Shown here one piece after another: positions 8,616 through 15,265 of a stretch of 34,759 bases of DNA. The stretch is taken from positions 1 through 34,759 of the forward strand of contig CAIWSB010000022.1 of assembly GCA_903915225.1 (NCBI GenBank), given 5' to 3'. Within the stretch, counting starts at the first letter, position 1. Each line of letters starts with the position of its first letter. The stretch is from an uncultured Candidatus Woesearchaeota archaeon. GTDB lineage: Archaea > Nanobdellota > Nanobdellia > Woesearchaeales > B29-G15. The translations under genes and the position numbers were made by a program. The notes under the pieces are model-generated. The model saw only the letters and a program-made list of their open reading frames with translations. It made no database searches and was not told where the DNA came from.

Positions 8616-9101
8616 ATGAATTTGAAAGACAAACTGGTTTTAGAGAAATTCAATAAGCTCCAAACCCTGAAGCAGCCCAAGGTTAAGGAAAAAAAGACCA
8701 CAAAATGGACTGTCGGCGTAAAGCTATCACTTCTGGTTGGTGCAACAGCCTATATCCTCGCGTGTTATAAGCCCTATGATGTACGCATTGAAGGGGACAT
8801 CCATTATTACATGCTCAGTAAGGATGCTGTGTCAGAGCTCAATTTGAGCGGAAAAGAGATAGACGACCTTGAAAGCGGGGTCATGAAGCTTATTCAAGAT
8901 CTGCCATTGGCCCAGCTCGGGGCAACACCAAAATCAGTTTTAACTGACCTTAGCGGGGACACAATTTCTGGCCTGGCCAGTGATTTTAACCAACTTAAGA
9001 CCCTCGTGAGCAGTGGCTTTTCCATAGTTACAGATTATTTCAACAATAACTTGCCGAACACATTATCAAATTATTCTCAACCAAAAGCTCCTGAAAAATG
9101 A
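8616..9101 (+). CDS. Single-pass membrane protein of unknown function
   Basis: About 161 residues from ATG 8616; a TTG at 8577 would add 13 residues. I prefer the ATG because a TATA-like ATCTTAAAAG lies about 26 bp before it, giving a leaderless start. A basic N-terminal region (KQPKVKEKKTTKW) precedes one membrane span (VGVKLSLLVGATAYILACY), so the Lys-rich end should be cytoplasmic and the remaining ~110 residues outside. The outer part is helical and Ser/Leu rich with no cysteine. The family is unrecognised. It is followed after 13 bases by the helical protein at 9115 and then a transglutaminase-like gene, so the three probably act together. Confidence 0.65.
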   Translation: MNLKDKLVLEKFNKLQTLKQPKVKEKKTTKWTVGVKLSLLVGATAYILACYKPYDVRIEGDIHYYMLSKDAVSELNLSGKEIDDLESGVMKLIQDLPLAQLGATPKSVLTDLSGDTISGLASDFNQLKTLVSSGFSIVTDYFNNNLPNTLSNYSQPKAPEK

Positions 9102-9114
9102 TTGGGGTGAAACC

Positions 9115-10032
9115 ATGGCAGATGAAAAAAAAGAAGTTCCTCGAAGCAAAGAAGAGATAATAAACCGGGCACTGAAGGCGCTCAATGTTGGCACAAACCA
9201 TTACAGCGAACTTGCACCAATAGATTATCGGGAAGTGCTCCAGAAGGCCGGGCAGATAGGAGCAACACAGACAAGGATTAAGAACCTACTTTTGTCAGAG
9301 AAAGGCACATCGGTTCAGCGTTTCTGGGCAAAAGCCAAGCTCCTGATGAATAAGGGCGACCATGACCTGGAAAGGCTTATGAGCAACCAGTATGATGCAA
9401 TTTCCCTGGTTAAAGCAGGGCTTGAGGATATTAGACGCGGAGTCACAATAGCAAAGGAGTTTTCCCAAGCATATTGGGAGGCGCTTATTGATATCCCAAT
9501 GAAAGTTGCCGATAAAGAGGATGAGCTGCTCAACGAAACAGTTGAACTCACAGACAAAAAACAGAACCTTGGGTTTGAAGGATATGATAAAGATGAGCGC
9601 ACAAAGGAATACTACCAGGCGTTCAAGCAAAAAAGGGAGATTGAGAGAAAGCTCAAGGTTACCCTTTCTGAGCAAAGCAGGCTTGTGACATTTTCAAGGC
9701 AGGTTGACCTTCAGGCAATGCGAATAGATGATATCCTGGAATACCTCACAGATGTGGAGAGCTTTGCCACAGATTGGCACCTGAAGGTTTCTCTGGCCCA
9801 AAGCGATTTGTTTTTCCTGAAAGAGATCCTGCCCGTTGTCTCAACAGATGCAGACGTGCTGCGAGAAGTTATTGAGCTTTCAAATAATATTATTGCCAAC
9901 ACAAAAGAGCTCACAACCCATGAGCTCGGAAAAAAGTATGCCTCTCTACATAGGATTGGTTTGGCCCCCTATGCAATACTTTCAAACCCAAGGACGTACG
10001 AGAGCCTAGAGCAACTGTTGCCCCAGGTTTGA
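9115..10032 (+). CDS. Helical, coiled-coil-like protein of unknown function
   Basis: This 305-residue, strongly charged and almost entirely helical protein has no signal peptide or membrane segment. Long heptad-like stretches occur around ADKEDELLNETVELTDKKQ, KQKREIERKLKVTLSEQSR and VLREVIELSNNIIANTKEL. I do not recognise a family. The start is supported by GGGGTGA at 9104-9110, four bases before the ATG. It lies between the membrane protein at 8616 and the transglutaminase-like gene, which follows with 2 bases between stop and ATG. A scaffold or adaptor role on the membrane is plausible but is inference only. Confidence 0.7.
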   Translation: MADEKKEVPRSKEEIINRALKALNVGTNHYSELAPIDYREVLQKAGQIGATQTRIKNLLLSEKGTSVQRFWAKAKLLMNKGDHDLERLMSNQYDAISLVKAGLEDIRRGVTIAKEFSQAYWEALIDIPMKVADKEDELLNETVELTDKKQNLGFEGYDKDERTKEYYQAFKQKREIERKLKVTLSEQSRLVTFSRQVDLQAMRIDDILEYLTDVESFATDWHLKVSLAQSDLFFLKEILPVVSTDADVLREVIELSNNIIANTKELTTHELGKKYASLHRIGLAPYAILSNPRTYESLEQLLPQV

Positions 10033-10034
10033 AA

Positions 10035-10694
10035 ATGGCTCTTGCAGACTTGATTAAAAAGTATCTCCAAAAAGGGGATATTGAGTTAACGGTTACAAGA
10101 GAGAAAATGGTTGAGAAACTTCTAAATGGGAAAAAGCCAGCGGAGAAATCTGAAGTTAAGATGGATGGAATTGCTAAGTTTTTGCTTTTGGGTAAGAGTC
10201 ACCAACCAGATTATTTCTCTTTGGACAAAATAAACCACGACTACGGCGCAATTATCACAGAAGAACTTGATAAGGACCCTTTTGTGATTAACAATGATAT
10301 TGCTGCTATTGCCAAAACCCTGGCACGCACATCTCCCGATGATGAAGCCAAAGCCAAGGCCCTATACAAATGGGTAGAAGCAAATGTTGCATTTGACAAG
10401 AAAAACAAGGTCTATAGAAATTCGATTGAGGCACTCAAAGAAAGAAAAGGCGTCTGCGGGTCGATGGCCTTCCTATATATAGCAATGGCCCGCTCCATTG
10501 GCCTCAAAGCAAATTTTGTTGTTGTGGATAGGGATGAGTCAGGAAAAAGGGTTAAGCACGGGTGCGCAGCCGTTGAATTGTCTGGACGCGATGTGCTTGT
10601 GGACCCTGCGTACCATAAATTTGACATTAACCATAGAAAATATGAAGTGGTTTCAGACCACGCTGCTTCAATTATGTTTGAAAATTGGCGTTAA
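10035..10694 (+). CDS. Transglutaminase-like (papain-fold) protein
   Basis: A 219-residue protein with a transglutaminase core at about 100-200. The triad is visible as Cys141 in KGVCGSMAFL, His175 in VKHGCAAVEL and Asp190 in VLVDPAYH. Family members are thiol peptidases, amidases or transferases; this one has no signal peptide and probably acts in the cytoplasm. The start is ATG 10035, two bases after the upstream stop; the longer frame from TTG 10029 overlaps the upstream gene without a better ribosome site. It is the last gene of the 8616-10694 group. Its TAA interleaves with the stop of the convergent radical SAM gene over TTAA (10691-10694). Confidence 0.85.
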   Translation: MALADLIKKYLQKGDIELTVTREKMVEKLLNGKKPAEKSEVKMDGIAKFLLLGKSHQPDYFSLDKINHDYGAIITEELDKDPFVINNDIAAIAKTLARTSPDDEAKAKALYKWVEANVAFDKKNKVYRNSIEALKERKGVCGSMAFLYIAMARSIGLKANFVVVDRDESGKRVKHGCAAVELSGRDVLVDPAYHKFDINHRKYEVVSDHAASIMFENWR

Positions 10695-11809
10695 AGAAAT
10701 TCCAGTTCTAGGTTGAATGCATCGTAGGTTGGATATTCCTCTACAAGTGCCGGCATCCCGCCAAGCCTCTTGATAATATGTGATTTTTGCTTTACCTTTG
10801 ACCGTGAGCAAAGGAGCCTAAACCGAACCATGTCAACTGAAAATTCACCCAGCGCAGATCCTTTGGCAATCTGATTAAGCTGATCCAGCAACAAGTCTGA
10901 GTTTTTTACACAGGCAAGCCTTTGCTGATACTCCGAACCAGGCTCAAGACCAGGCAGGTATACAGCTCCCCTGATTAAGGTGCCCTGAGGAGTTATTACA
11001 TCAAACAATCTTGCAGAACCCTTTGCACGAAGCCTGATGCGATTCCCCAACTGGACCCTGTCTTTGAGCTTTGCAGTACAATAATGAATAATAATGTTGT
11101 GACGCTGCTCAATTAGCCCCATTAGCTTTAGCGCCATCTGCTCAGAGCCTTTCACTGCATATGATTCCTCAGATTTTGTAAAATAGCCTAGCGCGTTAAG
11201 CTTGTTTTGAGAATTGTCAGCAATCTCCAACTCATTTAGATTCAGGAATTTGATTTTCCCGGCTGAAAACTCAACAAGCTTGGCAGTTTCTTTGAAAAGT
11301 CCAGGAATGACTGGAATCTCAATTCCATAGTCCCAGCCAAACTCCGTAGGGAGTTTAAGGTTGCCCCATTTTGAATCGTCCTGAAGGTCAGGATGCAGCC
11401 TAATCTCATCCAGCCCAGCAACATGCAAGGCCTTCAGCACATCTAATTTTATGCTTTCCGGGGTTGTGTAAAGATGGATATGAAATTGCTTTCCAAATTC
11501 AGCTTTCAATGCCTTGATGTATTCTAAAGTTCGGTCAAGTTTGCAAAGTGGGTCTCCCCCGGTAAAACCTGCCCCTTCAGCAAGGTTGGCATGAGCCTCA
11601 TCAAGCACATCCTTAGCACAAGTGACAGGCCGCTCATTTGCATAACTCACATCCTGGTGATATTTCTTGTCAGATATTGAGCAGTAAAAGCAGGAACGTG
11701 GGCAAAGCCCTGTCACAAATAAAACCAGCTTCTTACCCTGAACGCACAACTGGCAACCCTTGGCAAAGCCATTGCTGTTCCAGGAATAGTACGAAGTTTT
11801 CTGGGGCAT
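10691..11809 (-). CDS. Radical SAM protein, COG2108-like archaeal family
   Basis: A 372-residue radical SAM enzyme. The 4Fe-4S cluster motif is CPRSCFYC (Cys36, 40, 43), followed by the glycine-rich SAM strand GAGFTGGDPLC and a barrel with HIHLYTTPE and LDEIRLHPDL. An extra Cys pair lies earlier (KGCQLC, Cys19 and 22). The C-terminus has a small beta domain (NRIRLRAKGSARLFDVIT) that could bind substrate or nucleic acid. The arrangement resembles the uncharacterised archaeal COG2108 group; the substrate is unknown. A TATA-like AATTTTTTAAAC near 11833-11844 is about 28 bp from the ATG, so the transcript is probably leaderless. Confidence 0.85.
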   Translation of the reverse strand: MPQKTSYYSWNSNGFAKGCQLCVQGKKLVLFVTGLCPRSCFYCSISDKKYHQDVSYANERPVTCAKDVLDEAHANLAEGAGFTGGDPLCKLDRTLEYIKALKAEFGKQFHIHLYTTPESIKLDVLKALHVAGLDEIRLHPDLQDDSKWGNLKLPTEFGWDYGIEIPVIPGLFKETAKLVEFSAGKIKFLNLNELEIADNSQNKLNALGYFTKSEESYAVKGSEQMALKLMGLIEQRHNIIIHYCTAKLKDRVQLGNRIRLRAKGSARLFDVITPQGTLIRGAVYLPGLEPGSEYQQRLACVKNSDLLLDQLNQIAKGSALGEFSVDMVRFRLLCSRSKVKQKSHIIKRLGGMPALVEEYPTYDAFNLELEFL

Positions 11810-11892
11810 TGGGAATTGCTAGTAATTACAGTTTAAAAAATTAACCAATAACGGAAGTTAAATTCATGAGAATTTAAGGAAACTGCATAAGC

Positions 11893-12633
11893 TCAACCAA
11901 AAATCCGCCTAAAGTTCAGAAAAACAATCTTTTTAACCTCTTCGGGTGTTAGCCTCTTAATCTCAGCTATTTTCGCAATTGTTATAACAACATTCTCAGG
12001 CCTGTTCTGCTGACCGGGCTTAGGTGCAAGGAACGGGCTGTCTGTTTCTGTTAGTATATGGTTCAATTCCAGCCTTTCCACAAGCCCCTGGAAGCCCTTG
12101 CTGTAAGCCACGCAGGGGGGAATGCTAAATGCCCACTTGTTTTTGATGCCTCGTTGAGCGAGCTGTGGAGAGCCAGTAAAGCAATGTAATACGACGTTAC
12201 GGCATTTTGATTCCTCTATAAGCTGGAAACATTGCTCCTCAGCTTGTCTTGTATGGATAATCACCGGCAGGTCCAACCCACGGGCAAGGTCCAGCATTTT
12301 CCTGAAAACAAGGGTTTGTCGGGCCATATCTTTTCCATATTTGCCATCCATACCAATTTCGCTTATGGCAAATGGTTTGTTTTGCCGTATCCAGGCAATC
12401 TCAGAATCAATTTCAGTATCACTGGCTTTTTCTGCATCTGTCGGGTAAAATCCAAATGCTGGCTTCACAATATCATAGCTTTTGGACAATGCCAAAGTCA
12501 CCCTATTGCTTTTTGGGTTTAGCCCACAATTGATTATGCAGCTCAAACCTGCAGTCTTGGCCTTGCGGACTATTTCAGCTATAGGCTCAGAATAACCTTC
12601 ATAATCCAGATGGGCATGGACATCAACAAGCAT
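11893..12633 (-). CDS. tatD: TatD-family metal-dependent hydrolase (DNase)
   Basis: A 246-residue TIM-barrel amidohydrolase-type nuclease. Metal and catalytic positions are seen in order: HAH of VDVHAHLD (His6, His8), Glu in SEIGMDG, His in VIIHTR, His in VLHCFTG and Asp in TETDSPFLAP. Family members remove nucleotides from DNA 3' ends and may act in repair or on D-aminoacyl-tRNA. Length is normal. A TATA-like TTTAAATAG around 12652-12662 is about 26 bp before the ATG, so the message is leaderless, and the box lies just beyond the end of the upstream zinc-ribbon gene. That suggests separate transcription even though both genes are on the minus strand. Confidence 0.92.
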   Translation of the reverse strand: MLVDVHAHLDYEGYSEPIAEIVRKAKTAGLSCIINCGLNPKSNRVTLALSKSYDIVKPAFGFYPTDAEKASDTEIDSEIAWIRQNKPFAISEIGMDGKYGKDMARQTLVFRKMLDLARGLDLPVIIHTRQAEEQCFQLIEESKCRNVVLHCFTGSPQLAQRGIKNKWAFSIPPCVAYSKGFQGLVERLELNHILTETDSPFLAPKPGQQNRPENVVITIAKIAEIKRLTPEEVKKIVFLNFRRIFG

Positions 12634-12666
12634 TACGCTAATTTAGAAGAATTGCTATTTAAAGTT

Positions 12667-12786
12667 TTACAAAGGGGTTTTGCATTTCATGCAGATATGA
12701 GTCTTTAGCTTGTCATCAAACACGGTATTTACTCCATATTCTACAATAATGCCGCACTTTGGGCATTTTGGCTCCAAATATTCCAT
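12667..12786 (-). CDS. Small zinc-ribbon protein, 39 residues
   Basis: From ATG 12786 this frame encodes 39 residues with two zinc knuckles, CPKCG (8-12) and CMKC (32-35), separated by a short beta segment IIVEYGVNTVFDDKLK. The spacing is that of a single zinc ribbon. A TTG at 12807 would add seven residues and has a GAGGGG at 12811-12816 just upstream, so the start is uncertain. A TATA-like TTTTTAAAC at about 12838-12848 supports transcription from this strand. Partners are unknown; archaeal proteins of this size often bind RNA or larger machines. Confidence 0.6.
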   Translation of the reverse strand: MEYLEPKCPKCGIIVEYGVNTVFDDKLKTHICMKCKTPL

Positions 12787-12893
12787 AGAATCGTATGAGT
12801 TAAACAATTTCCCCTCAAAATCTTCCTTAGGGAATCGAGTTTAAAAATTTTGCTATGAAAAAGATTAAATATTAAGGCTTAAACTGTTTTGCC

Positions 12894-13364
12894 ATGAAAA
12901 CCCTTGTCGTTTATTATTCGAGAACCGGTAACACAGAGAAAGTCGCAAAAGAAATTGCCAAAGCACTGAAAGCTGACGTGGAGCAGATTCTGGACACAAA
13001 GAGCAGGGCAGGGTTCTTTGGTTGGCTGATGGCTGGCAAAGAGTCTACGAGGAAAGTCATCCCTCAAATTAAAGGCACAAAAAAGGATGTCTCAAAATTT
13101 GAGTTGGTCATTATTGGAACACCGATTTGGGCTTTCACTTTGGCGAGCCCAGTGAGAGCATATTTAGCTAAGTTTGGAGGCAACTTAAAGAGAGCAGCCT
13201 TTTTTGCCACTGAGGGTGGCTCAGGGGATGAGAAGGCTTTCAAGGCAATGGCTGAATTGGCGGGTAAGCCCATAGCCACACTAACTGTCCGAACAAATGA
13301 GGTAGCCAATGGCTCTTACGTCAAGTTGGTTAAGGGCTTTGCCAGCCAGCTTAGGAAAATTTAA
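12894..13364 (+). CDS. Flavodoxin / NAD(P)H-quinone reductase-like flavoprotein
   Basis: A 156-residue flavodoxin-fold protein. The FMN phosphate loop is YSRTGNTEKVA at residues 8-18, followed by the GTPIWAFTLASPVRAYL loop that typically covers the flavin and ATEGGSGDEKAF near residue 105. It should carry electrons or reduce a small substrate in the cytoplasm. A TATA-like GATTAAATATTAA (about 12862-12874) is about 26 bp before the ATG, consistent with a leaderless message. The next gene, surE, starts 27 bases downstream and has its own A/T box (AAATTTAAATAACC) overlapping the flavodoxin 3' end. Confidence 0.92.
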   Translation: MKTLVVYYSRTGNTEKVAKEIAKALKADVEQILDTKSRAGFFGWLMAGKESTRKVIPQIKGTKKDVSKFELVIIGTPIWAFTLASPVRAYLAKFGGNLKRAAFFATEGGSGDEKAFKAMAELAGKPIATLTVRTNEVANGSYVKLVKGFASQLRKI

Positions 13365-13391
13365 ATAACCCTTTTCTTTCACAATTTTCTA

Positions 13392-13616
13392 ATGATTAAA
13401 ATCCTCTGCACAAATGATGATGGCTACAAGTCTGTTGGGCTGGAAGCTTCGGTTGACTGTGCCAAACGCCTCACTTCTGAGGTAGTTGTTTATGCACCAG
13501 AGCAAAACCAGACAGCGACCGGCGGCAAGACTAGGTTCTATCACTCAATAAATTTTCGTAAAGTTGATGTTGCAGAGTGCCTGGTTATGCTATTGATGGC
13601 ACCCCTATGGAAATAA
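13392..13616 (+). CDS. surE: SurE 5'-nucleotidase, N-terminal fragment (frameshifted gene)
   Basis: SurE dephosphorylates nucleoside 5'- and 3'-monophosphates using a divalent metal. This first part has the metal-binding TNDDGY (Asn8, Asp9, Asp10) and the PEQNQTATG loop, then leaves the family consensus after VDVAEC and stops at 13616. The remainder of the protein continues in another frame from PGYAIDGTP (see 13577-14164). The break lies at 13579-13581, where TGCCTGG would need one more C (TGCCCTGG) to join the frames. It is either a one-base sequence error or a genuine inactivating deletion. A TATA-like box overlaps the end of the flavodoxin gene. Confidence 0.85.
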   Translation: MIKILCTNDDGYKSVGLEASVDCAKRLTSEVVVYAPEQNQTATGGKTRFYHSINFRKVDVAECLVMLLMAPLWK

Positions 13617-14164
13617 TGAGGTTTGCACTAACCGGAAAACATGAGAAGCCAGACTTGGTTGTTTCTGGAATCAACTTTGGGGAGCAAATCGGAGCTGTTC
13701 CTGTTTTTATGTCAGGGACATGTGCTGGCGCATTCTTTGCAGCATCTCTTGGATTTCCTGCTCTTGCTATTGGCTATCAAATGAACAAGGGAATGTTCCA
13801 TGACCATCAGACTCCTCTCGAGGTAGATTTACATGATTATCCGGGCCTTGTGCTTGAAAAAATCATTGGCAAGGCTTTGGAACATGGAATTGAGCCTTTC
13901 ACATTTTGGAACATCAACTTTCCAGCCAACCCCACATCAGAAATTGTTGTGGCTGAGCTTGAGCATTGGGGGTATTGGGACGAACGGATTGACATTTTTG
14001 ATGATTCACGATTTGAGATCAATGGGGACCAGAAACCAGATGGGCATGAAAAGGGTACGGATGCATATTATTTTAGCAAGGGCAAAATTGTGCTTACCCC
14101 TATTAGAGTGAACATGACGGATCCAATGGGTTTTGAGAAGGTTAAAAAGATTGACTTCAGCTAG
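13577..14164 (+). CDS. surE: SurE 5'-nucleotidase, C-terminal part (frameshifted gene)
   Basis: This frame carries the rest of SurE: GYAIDGTPMEIMRFAL, the metal-site asparagine in PDLVVSGINFGEQ, the MSGTCAGAFFAASLGFPALAIG helix and a C-terminal region ending in DPMGFEKVKKIDF. It has no plausible start of its own, since the region before PGYAIDGTP belongs to the frame from 13392. If one C is restored near 13580 the two parts form a protein of about 257 residues, normal for SurE. Apart from the break no other damage is visible, which favours a sequencing or assembly indel or very recent decay. The stop interleaves with that of the convergent NrtR-like gene over CTAG (14161-14164). Confidence 0.85.
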   Translation: MPGYAIDGTPMEIMRFALTGKHEKPDLVVSGINFGEQIGAVPVFMSGTCAGAFFAASLGFPALAIGYQMNKGMFHDHQTPLEVDLHDYPGLVLEKIIGKALEHGIEPFTFWNINFPANPTSEIVVAELEHWGYWDERIDIFDDSRFEINGDQKPDGHEKGTDAYYFSKGKIVLTPIRVNMTDPMGFEKVKKIDFS

Positions 14165-14817
14165 AATCGTTTGTAGCGCTTGTCCTTAAACTCATAAAGC
14201 CTGGCTGGGCGGTGAACCCCTTCCATCTTGGTTTGGTCAGTGGCAAAAAGTATATCATGCTGTTTAATCCATTTTCGGAAATTGCGTTTGTCTAGAGGCT
14301 TTCCAAGGATGACTTCATAAGACTTCTGCATCTCTGTTAAGGTAAACCTTTTTTTTAACAGCTGAAACACAATGGTTGAATCCATAATCTCATGGCGCAA
14401 TTCATCCAGGGCTTCGGCAAGAATTGTAGAATGGTCAAATGCCAGTGCTTTGACAGAAGACACGTCAACCCATTCAGCATTCTCAGAAACCTTAGTTTTG
14501 TTTAGCTCAACATCAGAAGAATTTATTACAGCAAGGTACGCTACAGTAACTACCCTGCCCCTGGGGTCTCTGCCAACGTCGCCATAGGCGTGGAGCATTT
14601 TTAGGAAAATATTGTCAACCCCGGTCTCCTCATAGAGCTCCCTTTTGACACATTCATTCAGGCTTTTGTCAGTGTCTTCCAAAAAACCACCAGGAAGGGC
14701 AAACATGCCTTTGAAAGGGTCATACTTTCTTTTAATGAGAAGTATTTTTAATGTGCCGTTCACGACAGAAAAAACAGCTGCATCAGTTGCTACGCAATGC
14801 TTTGGAGGCTCGGACAT
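14161..14817 (-). CDS. NrtR-like regulator of NAD metabolism (Nudix domain plus winged helix)
   Basis: A 218-residue protein with an N-terminal Nudix domain (about 8-140) and a C-terminal winged-helix region (about 145-218, with FTLTEMQKSYEVILGKPLDK and NFRKWIKQHDIL). This is the NrtR architecture: the Nudix part senses an NAD-related ligand such as ADP-ribose and the wHTH binds DNA. The second half of the Nudix box is intact (RELYEETGV), but the first half (GGFLEDTDKSL) appears one residue long and has Asp at the usual Glu, consistent with a sensor rather than an enzyme. It is divergent from, and adjacent to, a full NAD salvage cluster, which strongly supports the role. A TATA-like box near 14841-14850 is about 27 bp from the ATG. 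Confidence 0.8.
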   Translation of the reverse strand: MSEPPKHCVATDAAVFSVVNGTLKILLIKRKYDPFKGMFALPGGFLEDTDKSLNECVKRELYEETGVDNIFLKMLHAYGDVGRDPRGRVVTVAYLAVINSSDVELNKTKVSENAEWVDVSSVKALAFDHSTILAEALDELRHEIMDSTIVFQLLKKRFTLTEMQKSYEVILGKPLDKRNFRKWIKQHDILFATDQTKMEGVHRPARLYEFKDKRYKRF

Positions 14818-14890
14818 TTTTTATAAATTAGGTATAACTCATATATAAATTTGTTGTGATGGCTACAATATTACCTTTGTTAGCCATGTT

Positions 14891-14922
14891 AACCTAGTTT
14901 TGAATTAAGAAAACCTAGTTTT
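14891..14922. repeat. Direct repeat AACCTAGTTTT, two copies 21 bp apart
   Basis: AACCTAGTTTT occurs at 14891-14901 and again at 14912-14922. The start-to-start distance of 21 bp is two helical turns, so a protein binding both would meet the same DNA face. The repeat lies in the 188-bp gap between the nrtR-like gene and the RHH gene, upstream of the larger GTAC palindrome. The regulator that might bind here is unknown. Confidence 0.5.
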
Positions 14923-14962
14923 AATATTGAAAGATTTTCAAGACGGGACCCCAAAATTTTAA

Positions 14963-14997
14963 GTACTTTTAGGTACCACTAAGGTACCTAGAAGTAC
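14963..14997. promoter_or_regulatory. 35-bp operator-like palindrome with four phased GTAC cores
   Basis: Left arm GTACTTTTAGGTACC (14963-14977) and right arm GGTACCTAGAAGTAC (14983-14997) are inverted copies with 14 of 15 positions matching, around a 5-bp centre. GTAC occurs at 14963, 14973, 14984 and 14994, that is every 10, 11 and 10 bp. The element starts at the A/T box AATTTTAAG and ends 8 bases before the RHH start codon, covering the expected transcription start. That position suits repression, most simply autoregulation by the adjacent RHH protein; this assignment is inference. Confidence 0.72.
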
Positions 14998-15005
14998 AAA
15001 CTAAA

Positions 15006-15206
15006 ATGACTAAACAAATCAAATTAACCATTTCTGACGAGCTTTTTGCAGTACTTGAAAAGGGAAGAAAGCAGCAGGGCTACCTAACCAACCAGGAGCT
15101 TATCAATAGCTGCGTAAGGAAAGTCATTCTTGGGGCTCAAAAGAACAAAGGTGGGAGGCCAAAGACTCCTGAGTTCGAAGACGCATTCTCTGAACCGAGG
15201 CATTAA
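15006..15206 (+). CDS. Ribbon-helix-helix (CopG/Arc-like) DNA-binding protein
   Basis: A 66-residue protein with the RHH pattern: a short strand KQIKLTISDE, helix ELFAVLEKGRKQQG, a turn YLTNQ and helix ELINSCVRKVILGAQ. A basic tail follows with GGRPKTP, which resembles an AT-hook core. RHH proteins bind DNA as dimers through the paired strand, often cooperatively on arrays of short palindromes, which fits the four-GTAC element directly upstream. No clear ribosome site precedes the ATG. The gene sits between the nrtR-like gene and pncB on the plus strand, so it could add a second layer of control to NAD genes. No toxin-like partner is adjacent. Confidence 0.78.
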   Translation: MTKQIKLTISDELFAVLEKGRKQQGYLTNQELINSCVRKVILGAQKNKGGRPKTPEFEDAFSEPRH

Positions 15207-15235
15207 CTTTTCGGATTTCTCCTCTAACCGAAACC

Positions 15236-15264
15236 TTTATATATAATAGTGTATTGACTACACT
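15236..15264 (+). promoter_or_regulatory. pncB promoter with overlapping candidate NrtR operator
   Basis: A TATA-like TTTATATATAA (15236-15246) is centred about 26 bp before the pncB ATG at 15266, implying a leaderless message starting there. Between box and start lies AGTGTA-TTGAC-TACACT (15248-15264), an inverted repeat with perfect 6-bp arms. Its TAGTGTAT core recurs in the palindrome at 18492-18507. A regulator bound here would block initiation. Confidence 0.65.
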
Positions 15265-15265
15265 T

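Noticed and set aside
12667-12786. Apparent frameshift between the two zinc knuckles
   Set aside because: On careful re-reading of the minus strand (GACAAGCTAAAGACT) both CxxC pairs are in one intact frame.
12640-15005. tRNA or other structured RNA in the larger intergenic gaps
   Set aside because: No cloverleaf, GGTTC-type T-arm or CCA-like end was found in these gaps; the visible signals are promoters, palindromes and the small zinc ribbon.
15209-15233. TTTCGG ... CCGAAA inverted repeat before pncB as a terminator
   Set aside because: The arms are only six bases with a 13-base loop and no clean T-run; chance is likely.
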